DNA of 64,000 nucleotides, taken from assembly GCF_036195045.1 (NCBI RefSeq), contig NZ_CP108100.1, positions 2,480,001-2,544,000 on the forward strand. The letters are read 5' to 3'. Every line of letters begins with the position of its first letter. Within the stretch, counting starts at the first letter, position 1. A program made the position numbers and the translations under genes. Below, one piece after another: positions 17,508 to 28,207 of this stretch. The notes under the pieces are model-generated. The model made no database searches, was not told where the DNA came from, and was given only the letters and a program-made list of their open reading frames with translations. The stretch is from Streptomyces sp. NBC_00236 (GTDB lineage: Bacteria; Actinomycetota; Actinomycetes; Streptomycetales; Streptomycetaceae).

Positions 17508-18332
17508 ATGCGCAGCTACCAGCCGGACCTGACCCCGCCGTGGAAGAAGTCCGCCCCCGCTCCCGAGGTGCCCGCCGATCCCGATCTGGTCGTCGAGGAG
17601 GCCGTCACGGGCTTCTGCGGTGCGGTGATCCGGTGCGAGAAGACGGCCGAGGGCCCGACGGTGACGCTGGAGGACCGCTTCGGCAAGCACCGGGTGTTCC
17701 CGATGACGCCGCGCGGCTTCCTGCTGGAGGGCCGGGTCGTCACGCTGGTGCGCCCTTCGGCGGGCGGCCCGGCCCGGCCCGCACGGACGGCCTCCGGCTC
17801 GGTGGCCGTCCCCGGCGCGCGGGCCAGGGTGGCGCGGGCCGGACGCATCTACGTGGAGGGCCGCCACGACGCCGAACTGGTGGAGCGGGTCTGGGGCGAC
17901 GACCTGCGCATCGAGGGCGTGGTCGTGGAGTACCTGGAGGGCATCGACGACCTGCCCGCGATCGTGCGCGAGTTCTCACCGGGTCCGGACGCACGGCTCG
18001 GGGTGCTGGTCGACCATCTCGTACCGGGTTCCAAGGAGTCCCGGATCGCGGCACAGATCTCGGACGGGAACGTCCTGGTGGTCGGCCACCCGTACATCGA
18101 CGTGTGGGAGGCCGTGAAACCGTCGTCCGTCGGGATCCCCGGCTGGCCGGTGGTGCCGCGCGGCCAGGACTGGAAGACGGGTGTGTGCCGGTCGCTGGGA
18201 TGGCCGGAGAACACGGGTGCGGCGTGGCAGCGGATCCTGTCCACGGTCCGCTCCTACCGGGACCTGGAGCCGGAGCTGCTGGGCCGGGTGGAGGAACTGA
18301 TCGACTTCGTGACGGCACCCCCCGCACCCTGA
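17508..18332 (+). CDS. DUF3097 family protein
   Basis: Actinobacterial conserved protein of 274 residues matching the DUF3097 family as I recognise it. The N-terminal region (PDLTPPWKKS) is followed by a core with VEGRHDAELVERVWGDDLR, here noted as VEGRHDAELVE and WGDDLR, and LVDHLVPGSKESRI, which resembles a Toprim-like fold with acidic residues (E, then DH). The biochemical role is unknown. The ATG at 17508 sits behind a leaderless-type -10; longer in-frame readings overlap the MBL gene. It converges on hemW across a repeat-rich gap. Confidence 0.85.
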   Translation: MRSYQPDLTPPWKKSAPAPEVPADPDLVVEEAVTGFCGAVIRCEKTAEGPTVTLEDRFGKHRVFPMTPRGFLLEGRVVTLVRPSAGGPARPARTASGSVAVPGARARVARAGRIYVEGRHDAELVERVWGDDLRIEGVVVEYLEGIDDLPAIVREFSPGPDARLGVLVDHLVPGSKESRIAAQISDGNVLVVGHPYIDVWEAVKPSSVGIPGWPVVPRGQDWKTGVCRSLGWPENTGAAWQRILSTVRSYRDLEPELLGRVEELIDFVTAPPAP

Positions 18333-18339
18333 GCAACGG

Positions 18340-18520
18340 GCCCCGGGCCGGAGCCCCAACTCCCAGCCCTTCCCGGCGACCTCCAGCCCCTCCCCGCGAT
18401 TGAGGGGAGCGGGGCCCGGGGCAGAGCCCCCCACTCCCAGCCCCTCCGGCGATTGAGGAGCGGGGTCCGGGGCAGAGCCCCGGTTCAGGGAAGGGGCGGG
18501 GAGGGGAACAGCCCGCCGCA
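18340..18520. repeat. Dispersed palindromic repeat between DUF3097 and hemW
   Basis: Two to three imperfect copies of a unit with the core cagcccctccggcgattgag and cggggtccggggcagagccc lie here. The final part (agccccggttcagggaagg and what follows, to about 18,530) matches the tail of the array near 8,410-8,455. It fills the 265-bp convergent gap between DUF3097 and hemW and may serve as a bidirectional terminator. No gene was seen. Confidence 0.75.
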
Positions 18521-18597
18521 GGCGCCCCGACGCCCTCCACGCGGCCCACACCCCACACCCCGCAGCCCGCGCCCCGCGCCTCGCGCCCCGCACCCCC

Positions 18598-19830
18598 TCA
18601 GTCCACCAGGTCCCGCACCACCGCATCCGCCAGCAACCGCCCCCGCAGGGTCAGCACCGCCCGGCCCTCCCCGTAGGGGCCCGGCTCCAGCAGTCCGTCG
18701 TCCACCGCTCGCCCCGCCGCCGCAAGCCCCGCCGGGGCGAGCAGCGACAGCGGGCAGCCGTCGACCAGCCGCAGCTCCAGCAGGATCCGCTCGACGCGCC
18801 GGTCCTCCGCGGAGAGGATCTCGCGGCCCGCCCCGGGCGAGCGCCCCTCGGCCAGCGCCTGCGCGTACGCCCCCGGGTGCTTCACGTTCCACCAGCGCAC
18901 GCCGCCGACGTGGCTGTGCGCGCCGGGTCCGGCGCCCCACCAGTCGGCCCCGCGCCAGTACAGCTCGTTGTGCAGGCAGCGGCCCTCCGGTGTCCGGGCC
19001 CAGTTCGACACCTCGTACCAGGAGAAGCCGGCCGCGGCCATCGCCTCGTCCGCGATGAGATACCGGTCGGCGTGTGCGTCGTCGTCCGTCATCGGGATCT
19101 CGCCGCGCTTGATCCGGCGGGCCAGCTGGGTACCCTCCTCGACGATCAGGGCGTACGCAGACACATGGTCGGGCCCGGCGCCGATCGCCGCGTCGAGGGA
19201 GGCGCGCCAGTCGTCGTCGGACTCGCCGGGCGTGCCGTAGATCAGGTCGAGGTTGACGTGGTCGAAGCCGGCCGCCCTCGCCTCGGCGACACAGGCCTCG
19301 GGCCGGCCGGGGGTGTGGGTGCGGTCGAGGATCTTCAGGACGTGTTGCCGGGCGCTCTGCATCCCGAAGGAGATCCGGTTGAAGCCGCCCTCGCGCAGCT
19401 CGGCCAGGTACTCCGGGCCGACCGACTCGGGGTTGGCCTCGGTGGTGATCTCGGCGTCGTCCGCGAGGCCGAACTCCTCCCGGATCGCGCCCAGCATCCG
19501 GACGAGGTCGGCGGCGGCCAGCAGCGTCGGCGTGCCGCCTCCGACGAAGACCGTACGGACCTGGCGGGGGTCGTCGCCGAGGACCTTGCGGGCCTGGCGG
19601 ACCTCGCCGATGAGGTGCGAGGCGTAGTTGTCGCGGGAGGCCAGCGCACCGCCGGAGCCGCGCAGCTCGGTCGCGGTGTAGGTGTTGAAGTCGCAGTAGC
19701 CGCAGCGCGTCGCGCAGTACGGCACGTGGAGGTAGAAGCCGAGCGGGCGTTCTGCGGCGCCTTCCAGGGCATGGCGGGGCAGCGCCCCGTCGTCGGGCAC
19801 GGGCTCACCATCGGGCAGTACGGAAGGCAT
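18598..19830 (-). CDS. hemW: Radical SAM HemW-like protein
   Basis: Radical SAM protein of 410 residues related to coproporphyrinogen III oxidase HemN, in the HemW branch. The cluster motif CATRCGYC (CxxxCxxC) follows YLHVPY, and GGGTPTLL, ISFGMQSA and the C-terminal HemN domain (WWGAGPGAHSHVGG) are present. HemW proteins bind heme and are thought to deliver it to respiratory proteins. I chose ATG 19830 (MPSVLPDGEP) as the start; an ATG nine bases upstream is also possible. The SpoIIE-type phosphatase gene lies upstream on the same strand. Confidence 0.92.
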   Translation of the reverse strand: MPSVLPDGEPVPDDGALPRHALEGAAERPLGFYLHVPYCATRCGYCDFNTYTATELRGSGGALASRDNYASHLIGEVRQARKVLGDDPRQVRTVFVGGGTPTLLAAADLVRMLGAIREEFGLADDAEITTEANPESVGPEYLAELREGGFNRISFGMQSARQHVLKILDRTHTPGRPEACVAEARAAGFDHVNLDLIYGTPGESDDDWRASLDAAIGAGPDHVSAYALIVEEGTQLARRIKRGEIPMTDDDAHADRYLIADEAMAAAGFSWYEVSNWARTPEGRCLHNELYWRGADWWGAGPGAHSHVGGVRWWNVKHPGAYAQALAEGRSPGAGREILSAEDRRVERILLELRLVDGCPLSLLAPAGLAAAGRAVDDGLLEPGPYGEGRAVLTLRGRLLADAVVRDLVD

Positions 19831-19932
19831 ACCGTCCATTGTCGCGCGCCGCCCGGCAGCCGGACGCCACACCCGTGCGTGCTTACGACCTGGTGCGCGT
19901 CGGGAGCCCGCTCGCTATCGTGCACCAGGTCG

Positions 19933-21852
19933 TTACTCGGCCTGGAGGACCAGCAGCGCCAGGTCGTCGTCCGGCGGGCGCTCCGCGAAGGCGTGCACGG
20001 CGTGCTTGATGCGGTCCGCGATCCCTTCCGCGCTCAGCCCGGCGCACCCGGAGAGCGCCTGTGCCAGCCCGTCCTCGTCGTCGAACATCAGCGGCCCGGA
20101 ACGCCGCTCCGTCACCCCGTCGGTGACGCAGAGCAGGCTGTCGCCGGGGGCCAGGTCGAAGCTCTGGGTCTCGTAGACGGCGTCGTCCATGACCCCGAGG
20201 AGCAGCTGCGGTTCGGCGGCGGGCCGCACGGTTCCGTCGGGGCGCAGCAGCAGCGGCAGCGGGTGTCCGGCGCTGACCAGGGTGCAACGGGCTCCGCCGC
20301 CGGGCAGCGGTACGAGCTCCCCGTACAGCAGGGAGAGGAACCGGGACTGTCCGCTGTCCGCCGAGTGCTGGCCGCCGGCGGCGGCGACCATGAGCGCGGC
20401 CGCCTCGGCGGCCTCCATCGCGTCGTCGAGGAGCAGCCGGTTGAGGCGGACCAGGACCTCGTCCGCCTGGAAGCCCTCGCGGGCCAGCAGCCGCAGCCAG
20501 GGGCGGGCGAGCCCGGTGACGACGGCGGCCTCGGGGCCGCTGCCCTGGACGTCGCCGAGGACGAAGCACCAGCGGTCGCCGGGGCACGGGAAGATGTCGT
20601 AGAAGTCACCTCCGACCACCCCGTCGTCGCTGGGCTCGTAGACGAGGGAGCTGGCGACGCCCGGTATGTCGGCGACCTTGCTGGGCAGCAGTCCGCGCTG
20701 CAGGATGCGGCTGATGGTGGCCTGCCGGGTGTAGGCGCGGGCCGCGCCGACGGCGAGGCCGACCCTGCGTACGAAGTCCTCGATGAGCGCGGTGACCTCG
20801 TCGGGGACGCGGGCGATGCCTTCGCGGCCCAGGAGTACGGCTCCGAGGGTGCGGCCGCCCGAGGTGATCCGGTAGGCGAGCACGACGCCTTCGAGCCCGT
20901 CCGGCTGCCCGCCGTCCTCCGCGTTGCCGGGCCACGGCATCGACACGGGTCCGGTGCCGACCCGTTCGGGGAGGCGGAGCGGGTCGCCCTCCAGCAGGGT
21001 GCGCAGCGGCTGGATGCGGGTCTCGTCGACGTGCCAGACCTTGGCGAGGCGGGGGACGGCCGCGCGGCCCGGGGTTTCGGGCTCCAGCCAGATCGCGCAC
21101 CAGTCGGCGAGCCGGGGCACGAGTAACTGTCCGGCGAGCGCGGCCACGATGTCCTCGTCGAGCTGACCGGCCAGCAGGTCCGAGGCCTCGGCGAGGAACG
21201 ACAGTGCGCCGCGGCCCGCCCAGTCGGCGTCGTCGCGCAGGGCGCGGCGTGCGGTGGGGGCGAGCAGTTCGGCGGCGCGCAGCCCCTGCTGGAATCCGGG
21301 CTCGGGGCGGGCGTCGGGGAAGGGGTTCCAGTCATCGACGGGGAGCCGGGCCCAGACGGTCTTGAGGCCGGTGCGGTAGGTGATGCCCCAGCGTTCGGAG
21401 AGGGTGGCGACGAGTTCCAGGCCGCGCCCGTACTCGGCGGGCTCCCCGGGGCCGGCCGCGCCCGCGAAGCCGCCCTCGGAGCCGTCGCTGCGTACGGCAC
21501 GGGCCGGGTGGTGGTCGGAGATCTCCAGGACGAGCGCGGCGGCCTCGTCCTCGGTGGCCTCCTCCAGCCGGAAGAGAAGTTCGACGTTGGTCCCGGCGTG
21601 CACGACGGCGTTGGTGACGAGTTCGCTGACGACGACCGCCGCGTCGTCGGCCAGCCGCTCGCTGAAGCCGACTGCCGCGGGAAGCCCGAGCCCGCTCCAC
21701 TCGGCGAGCGCCGCCGCGACGAACCGCCGGCCCGCGGCGGGCGCCAGCAGGTTGCCGGGCAGGCTCGTCCGGGCGACGGGCTGTGCGCCCGTGGACGCGC
21801 CATTGGTTCCGGGACGTTGCACGATGTCCCGCTGCAAGGGAATGGACCCCAC
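19933..21852 (-). CDS. HATPase-GAF-SpoIIE serine phosphatase
   Basis: Regulatory protein of 639 residues. Domains run in order: an RsbW-like HATPase_c (residues about 30-170, with SELVTNAVVHAGT and EYGRGLELV), a GAF-like sensor (about 200-400), then a SpoIIE/PP2C phosphatase (about 410-639, with VGGDFYDIFP and LGDVQGSGPEAA, metal-binding acidic residues). Such proteins couple an anti-sigma kinase and an anti-anti-sigma phosphatase in partner switching. GTG at 21852 has AGGAG about 7 nt upstream, so the longer Arg-rich reading was rejected. No transmembrane segment was seen. The partner antagonist is not in this window. Confidence 0.9.
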   Translation of the reverse strand: MGSIPLQRDIVQRPGTNGASTGAQPVARTSLPGNLLAPAAGRRFVAAALAEWSGLGLPAAVGFSERLADDAAVVVSELVTNAVVHAGTNVELLFRLEEATEDEAAALVLEISDHHPARAVRSDGSEGGFAGAAGPGEPAEYGRGLELVATLSERWGITYRTGLKTVWARLPVDDWNPFPDARPEPGFQQGLRAAELLAPTARRALRDDADWAGRGALSFLAEASDLLAGQLDEDIVAALAGQLLVPRLADWCAIWLEPETPGRAAVPRLAKVWHVDETRIQPLRTLLEGDPLRLPERVGTGPVSMPWPGNAEDGGQPDGLEGVVLAYRITSGGRTLGAVLLGREGIARVPDEVTALIEDFVRRVGLAVGAARAYTRQATISRILQRGLLPSKVADIPGVASSLVYEPSDDGVVGGDFYDIFPCPGDRWCFVLGDVQGSGPEAAVVTGLARPWLRLLAREGFQADEVLVRLNRLLLDDAMEAAEAAALMVAAAGGQHSADSGQSRFLSLLYGELVPLPGGGARCTLVSAGHPLPLLLRPDGTVRPAAEPQLLLGVMDDAVYETQSFDLAPGDSLLCVTDGVTERRSGPLMFDDEDGLAQALSGCAGLSAEGIADRIKHAVHAFAERPPDDDLALLVLQAE

Positions 21853-22004
21853 AGGGCGGCTCCTGACCTGTTCTCGCTCTGCCTGTTCTCCGTTGGGACG
21901 AACCCTCTTGGACCGACCGGCCCAGCGCCGCTGACGACACGGACAGAGTGACAGATCGGCCCCCCGCATACGCGTCGAGTTACCGAAGTGCCTGGAGAAA
22001 CAGA

Positions 22005-22041
22005 GCCCCGGCCCCCTGCGCGGTGCGCGGGGGGCCGGGGC
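22005..22041 (-). terminator. Terminator downstream of the acyl-CoA synthetase
   Basis: GCCCCGGCCCCC pairs with a GGGGGGCCGGGGC arm around a 12-nt loop, 13 bp past the synthetase stop. It is a strong GC hairpin without a U-run. Confidence 0.7.
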
Positions 22042-22053
22042 CTCAGGCGGCTG

Positions 22054-23943
<1,890 letters not shown>

Positions 23944-24117
23944 GACATCCTCCGGGCCTGCGGCAGTGCTTCACGACGGGCTGCTGGTTGGGGTGTGCTC
24001 TCCGCTTGCTTCTACGTGCTTGATGATGCTTGTTTAACTGGCGAGTAACTACGAAGCCGTGATCAGAGTAAAGCGCCCGCGCGCCCCGCGTAAGAGGCAA
24101 CGGGACCCCGCTTCATA

Positions 24118-24167
24118 ACGAACGGGCCCCCGCGGCGCAGCGTTCTGCGATGCGGGGACCCGTTCGT
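24118..24167 (-). terminator. Terminator downstream of lepA
   Basis: A long stem of ACGAACGGG plus CCCCGC pairs with GCGGGG plus CCCGTTCGT (one bulge) around an 18-nt loop, 65 bp past the lepA stop. Confidence 0.75.
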
Positions 24168-24231
24168 CTACCGGCCAGTAGAAGCGAGGGGCGGGGCTGC
24201 GTGCCGCCGCTGCTCGCTCCACATCTGCGTG

Positions 24232-26106
24232 CTACTTCTTGGCCTTGGTCTCCCCGGCGGACTCGTCGGTCGACAGCACGGAGATGAACGCGTCCTGCGG
24301 CACCTCCACGTTGCCGACCATCTTCATCCGCTTCTTGCCTTCCTTCTGCTTCTCCAGCAGCTTCCGCTTACGGGAGATGTCACCGCCGTAGCACTTGGCG
24401 AGGACGTCCTTGCGGATGGCGCGGACGGTCTCACGGGCGATGACCCGGGAGCCGATGGCCGCCTGGATCGGCACCTCGAAGTTCTGCCGCGGGATGAGCT
24501 TCTGCAGCTTGGCGACGAGCCGTACGCCGTACGCGTAGGCCTTGTCCTTGTGCGTGACCGCGGAGAACGCGTCGACCTTGTCGCCGTGCAGCAGGATGTC
24601 GACCTTGACGAGCTGGGCGGACTGCTCGCCGGTGGGCTCGTAGTCGAGGGAGGCGTAGCCCCGCGTCTTGGACTTCAGCTGGTCGAAGAAGTCGAAGACG
24701 ATCTCGGCGAGCGGCAGGGTGTAGCGGATCTCGACCCGGTCCTCGGAGAGGTAGTCCATGCCGAGGAGCGTGCCGCGGCGCTGCTGGCAGAGCTCCATGA
24801 TCGCGCCGATGAACTCACTGGGCGCCAGGACCGTGGCCCGGACGACCGGCTCGTGCACCTTGTCGATCTTGCCCTCGGGGAATTCACTCGGGTTGGTGAC
24901 GACGTGCTCGCTGCCGTCCTCCATCTCGACGCGGTAGACCACGTTGGGGGCGGTGGCGATGAGGTCGAGACCGAACTCGCGCTCCAGCCGCTCGCGGACC
25001 ACGTCGAGGTGGAGCAGACCGAGGAAGCCGACGCGGAAGCCGAAGCCGAGCGCGGCGGACGTCTCCGGCTCGTACACCAGGGCGGCATCGTTGAGCTGGA
25101 GCTTGTCCAGGGCCTCGCGCAGGTCCGGGTAGTCCGACCCGTCCAGCGGGTACAGACCCGAGAAGACCATCGGCTTGGGGTCCTTGTAGCCGCCCAGCGC
25201 CTCGGTCGCCCCGTTGCTCAGGGAGGTGATCGTGTCACCGACCTTGGACTGCCGGACGTCCTTCACGCCGGTGATGATGTAGCCGACCTCACCGACGCCG
25301 ATGCCGTCGGACGGGGTCATCTCCGGGGAGGAGACACCGATCTCCAGGAGCTCGTGGGTGGCTCCGGTCGACATCATCCGGATGCGCTCGCGCTTGTTCA
25401 GCTGGCCGTCGACGACTCGGACGTACGTGACGACACCGCGGTACGCGTCGTAGACCGAGTCGAAGATCATCGCGCGGGCGGGTGCGTCCGCCTTGCCGAC
25501 GGGCGCCGGGACGTCCCGGACCACCCGGTCGAGCAGCGCGTCCACGCCCACACCGGTCTTCGCGGAGACCTTGAGGACGTCCTCGGGCTGGCAGCCGATG
25601 AGGTTGGCCAGCTCCTCGGAGAACTTCTCGGGCTGGGCGGCCGGCAGGTCGATCTTGTTGAGCACCGGGACGATGGTGAGGTCGTTCTCCATCGCCAGAT
25701 AGAGGTTGGCCAGCGTCTGGGCCTCGATGCCCTGCGCGGCGTCGACCAGCAGGACCGTCCCCTCACAGGCGGCCAGCGACCGGGAGACCTCGTAGGTGAA
25801 GTCGACGTGTCCCGGGGTGTCGATCATGTTGAGGACGTGGGTGCTGCCCTGGCCCTCACCGGTCGTGGGCGCCCAGGGCAGTCGCACCGCCTGGGACTTG
25901 ATGGTGATGCCACGCTCGCGCTCGATGTCCATCCGGTCGAGGTACTGAGCGCGCATCTGCCGCACATCGACCACACCGGTCAGCTGGAGCATCCGGTCGG
26001 CAAGGGTCGACTTGCCGTGGTCGATGTGCGCGATGATGCAGAAGTTGCGGATCAGCGCCGGGTCGGTACGGCTCGGCTCGGGCACGTGGAGAGGAGTCGC
26101 GGGCAC
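24232..26106 (-). CDS. lepA: Elongation factor 4 (LepA)
   Basis: Translational GTPase of 624 residues. G1 is [10 protein letters not shown]2 includes ERGITIKS, G3 is DTPGHVDF and G4 is NKID. The LepA-specific C-terminal domain ends in [20 protein letters not shown] basic residues. EF4 acts on ribosomes in back-translocation or in 30S biogenesis. GTG at 26106 has AGGA about 7 nt upstream; the longer reading overlaps the divergent rpsT promoter region. Divergent lepA-rpsT is the usual actinobacterial order. Confidence 0.96.
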   Translation of the reverse strand: MPATPLHVPEPSRTDPALIRNFCIIAHIDHGKSTLADRMLQLTGVVDVRQMRAQYLDRMDIERERGITIKSQAVRLPWAPTTGEGQGSTHVLNMIDTPGHVDFTYEVSRSLAACEGTVLLVDAAQGIEAQTLANLYLAMENDLTIVPVLNKIDLPAAQPEKFSEELANLIGCQPEDVLKVSAKTGVGVDALLDRVVRDVPAPVGKADAPARAMIFDSVYDAYRGVVTYVRVVDGQLNKRERIRMMSTGATHELLEIGVSSPEMTPSDGIGVGEVGYIITGVKDVRQSKVGDTITSLSNGATEALGGYKDPKPMVFSGLYPLDGSDYPDLREALDKLQLNDAALVYEPETSAALGFGFRVGFLGLLHLDVVRERLEREFGLDLIATAPNVVYRVEMEDGSEHVVTNPSEFPEGKIDKVHEPVVRATVLAPSEFIGAIMELCQQRRGTLLGMDYLSEDRVEIRYTLPLAEIVFDFFDQLKSKTRGYASLDYEPTGEQSAQLVKVDILLHGDKVDAFSAVTHKDKAYAYGVRLVAKLQKLIPRQNFEVPIQAAIGSRVIARETVRAIRKDVLAKCYGGDISRKRKLLEKQKEGKKRMKMVGNVEVPQDAFISVLSTDESAGETKAKK

Positions 26107-26320
26107 GCAGGGTCCTGATTCTTGAGACGCCGAACGCCGTGTCTCGGGTCGATGTCGGGTCGGTCGGATCTGTACGTAGCCTCCATCGTCCCACGCCTGC
26201 GGGGCGAAGACCGGTTTGGGCCGGTCGGAGTGCGACTGGTACCGTGGACAGCTGTGCCTCGTGGCTCTCGGGCCGCAAGGACACACATCGAAGATCCAAC
26301 GAACCTGAAAAGGCTCTTTC

Positions 26321-26587
26321 GTGGCGAACATCAAGTCCCAGATCAAGCGGAACAAGACGAACGAGAAGGCGCGCCTGCGCAACAAGGCCGTCAAGTCGTC
26401 GCTCAAGACCTCGATCCGCAAGGCCCGCGAGGCCGTCGTGGCGGGCGACGTCGAGAAGGCCACCGTGGCCGTTCGCGACGCTTCGCGTGCCCTCGACAAG
26501 GCTGTCTCGAAGGGTGTCATCCACAAGAACGCCGCCGCCAACAAGAAGTCGGCGCTGGCCACCAAGGTTGCCACCCTCCAGGGCTGA
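26321..26587 (+). CDS. rpsT: 30S ribosomal protein S20
   Basis: Basic 88-residue protein beginning [18 protein letters not shown] (GTG start), rich in lysine and alanine and fully alpha-helical as expected for S20. AAAAGG lies 7 nt upstream of the GTG. It binds 16S rRNA early in 30S assembly. It is transcribed alone, divergent from lepA and convergent with holA across a strong terminator. Confidence 0.98.
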   Translation: MANIKSQIKRNKTNEKARLRNKAVKSSLKTSIRKAREAVVAGDVEKATVAVRDASRALDKAVSKGVIHKNAAANKKSALATKVATLQG

Positions 26588-26707
26588 GCATTCTGATGTG
26601 ATCGCCGGTACGGATCCAGCGGGCCCTCTCTCCCGCTCCTGACCGGCACCCCGCGCCGCACACCGAACCTGCGTTCGCCACGCGGGTGCGGCGCACCAAG
26701 CGCATGT

Positions 26708-26755
26708 CGAAGGCCCCCGCTGCTCCCCTCCCCAGGGAAGCAGCGGGGGCCTTCG
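26708..26755. terminator. Bidirectional terminator between rpsT and holA
   Basis: A perfect 17-bp stem, CGAAGGCCCCCGCTGCT with its complement, closes a 14-nt loop. It lies in the 289-bp convergent gap and can end transcripts from both sides. The rest of the gap contains no other feature that I can see. Confidence 0.85.
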
Positions 26756-26876
26756 TCATGCCCGAGCCCGTCCGGCGATCGAGGACAGGGCAGTCAGTGC
26801 AAGCCTGTCCAACGATGAGGCAGGGCGGTCAGGCGGACGGACCGGAACCCGAGGCCACCGCCCCGCACGGGCCCCG

Positions 26877-27863
26877 CTACCGCCCCGTCCGCGCCGCCCG
26901 CGCCACCGCGACCACGGCCTTCTCCAGCGCGTACTCCGGGTCGTCCCCGCCGCCCTTGACCCCCGCGTCCGCGTCCGCGACCGCCCGGAGCGCCACCGCC
27001 ACCCCGTCCGGCGTCCAGCCCCGCATCTGCTGACGCACCCGGTCGATCTTCCAGGGCGGCATGCCCAGTTCCCGGGCGAGATCGGCCGGCCGGCCGCCCC
27101 GCGCCGACGAGAGCTTGCCGATCGCCCGTACGCCCTGCGCGAGCGCGCTGGTGATCAGGACGGGGGCGACCCCCGTCGACAGGGACCAGCGCAGCGCCTC
27201 CAGGGCCTCCGCAGCCCGTCCCTCGACCGCCCGGTCGGCGACGGTGAAGCTCGACGCCTCCGCACGGCCCGTGTAATAGCGCCCGACGACGGACTCGTCG
27301 ATCGTGCCCTCGACGTCCGCGACGAGCTGCGAGACCGCGCTGGCCAGCTCACGCAGATCGCTGCCGATGGAGTCGACCAGCGCCTGGCACGCCTCGGGGG
27401 TGGCCGAGCGGCCCAGCGTCCGGAACTCGCCCCGTACGAAGGAGAGGCGCTCGGCGGGCTTGGTGGTCTTCGGACACGCGACCTCCCGCGCCCCGGCCTT
27501 GCGCGCCGCGTCGAGCAGCCCCTTGCCCTTGGCGCCGCCCGCGTGGAGCAGCATGAGGGTGATCTCCTCGACCGGATCGTCCAGATACTTCTTGACGTCC
27601 TTGATCGTGTCGGCGGAGAGATCCTGCGCGTTGCGCACGATCACCACCTTGCGCTCGGCGAAGAGCGAGGGGCTCGTCAGCTCGGCGAGTGTGCCCGGCT
27701 GGAGCTGGTCGGAGGCGAGGTCCCGGACGTCCGTGTCGGCGTCGGAGGCGCGGGCCGCCGCCACCACCTGCTGCACGGCACGGTCAAGGAGCAGGTCCTC
27801 CTGCCCCACGGCGAGCGTGAGGGGGGCGAGCGGGTCGTCGGTGGAATTCCTTCTGGTGGCCAT
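26877..27863 (-). CDS. holA: DNA polymerase III delta subunit
   Basis: Clamp-loader delta subunit, 328 residues. The N-terminal AAA-like module has no functional Walker A, as expected, but shows VGQEDLLLDRAV, LFAERKVVIVRNAQ and the C-terminal collar domain (LARELGMPPWKIDRV). It opens the beta clamp during loading. ATG 27863 (MATRRNST) was chosen over an upstream ATG because the conserved N-terminus begins shortly after it. It is divergent from the small acidic protein at 27941 and co-oriented with the downstream gap and terminator. Confidence 0.94.
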   Translation of the reverse strand: MATRRNSTDDPLAPLTLAVGQEDLLLDRAVQQVVAAARASDADTDVRDLASDQLQPGTLAELTSPSLFAERKVVIVRNAQDLSADTIKDVKKYLDDPVEEITLMLLHAGGAKGKGLLDAARKAGAREVACPKTTKPAERLSFVRGEFRTLGRSATPEACQALVDSIGSDLRELASAVSQLVADVEGTIDESVVGRYYTGRAEASSFTVADRAVEGRAAEALEALRWSLSTGVAPVLITSALAQGVRAIGKLSSARGGRPADLARELGMPPWKIDRVRQQMRGWTPDGVAVALRAVADADAGVKGGGDDPEYALEKAVVAVARAARTGR

Positions 27864-27940
27864 CGCCGTCCAGCATCCCACGGGCCACTGACAGCCCGGC
27901 TGCGACCGGGGCACTTCGGCACGTACCCGAGAATGGGCGG

Positions 27941-28186
27941 GTGAGCGATGTGAGACATGTACTGGTGCTGCCCGACCGCGATGCCGCGGAGGAGGCGGCA
28001 GGAGAGCTGGCCGACCGGTTCGGGGTCGCGGAGGAGCCGCAGCTCGTACGCGACGCGCTGGCCGGCGAGGACGACGCCGAGGACGCCCAGTGGCTCCTGG
28101 TCGTCGAGGACCCCGACCGGCGCCTGGACTCCGAGGCGCTCGACGCCTTCGCCGCGGAGTACGACGGCTGGCTGGAGGCGCCGTAG
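27941..28186 (+). CDS. Small acidic conserved protein
   Basis: 81 residues, strongly acidic (about a quarter Asp/Glu), starting at GTG 27941 (MSDVRHVLVLPDRDAAEEAA). No enzyme motif, signal peptide or membrane span is visible. The predicted alternation of strands and helices suggests a small alpha/beta fold. A GAGAAT sits six bases upstream of the start, a weak leaderless-type -10. It is convergent with YceI with a 21-bp gap. Coding status is supported by frame-specific GC bias and its likely conservation in streptomycetes; the function is unknown. Confidence 0.7.
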   Translation: MSDVRHVLVLPDRDAAEEAAGELADRFGVAEEPQLVRDALAGEDDAEDAQWLLVVEDPDRRLDSEALDAFAAEYDGWLEAP

Positions 28187-28207
28187 CGGCCGCCCTGCGC
28201 GGGCCCG

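Noticed and set aside
26600..26876. Open frames in the rpsT-holA gap
   Set aside because: They run through the 17-bp terminator stem and lack start signals.
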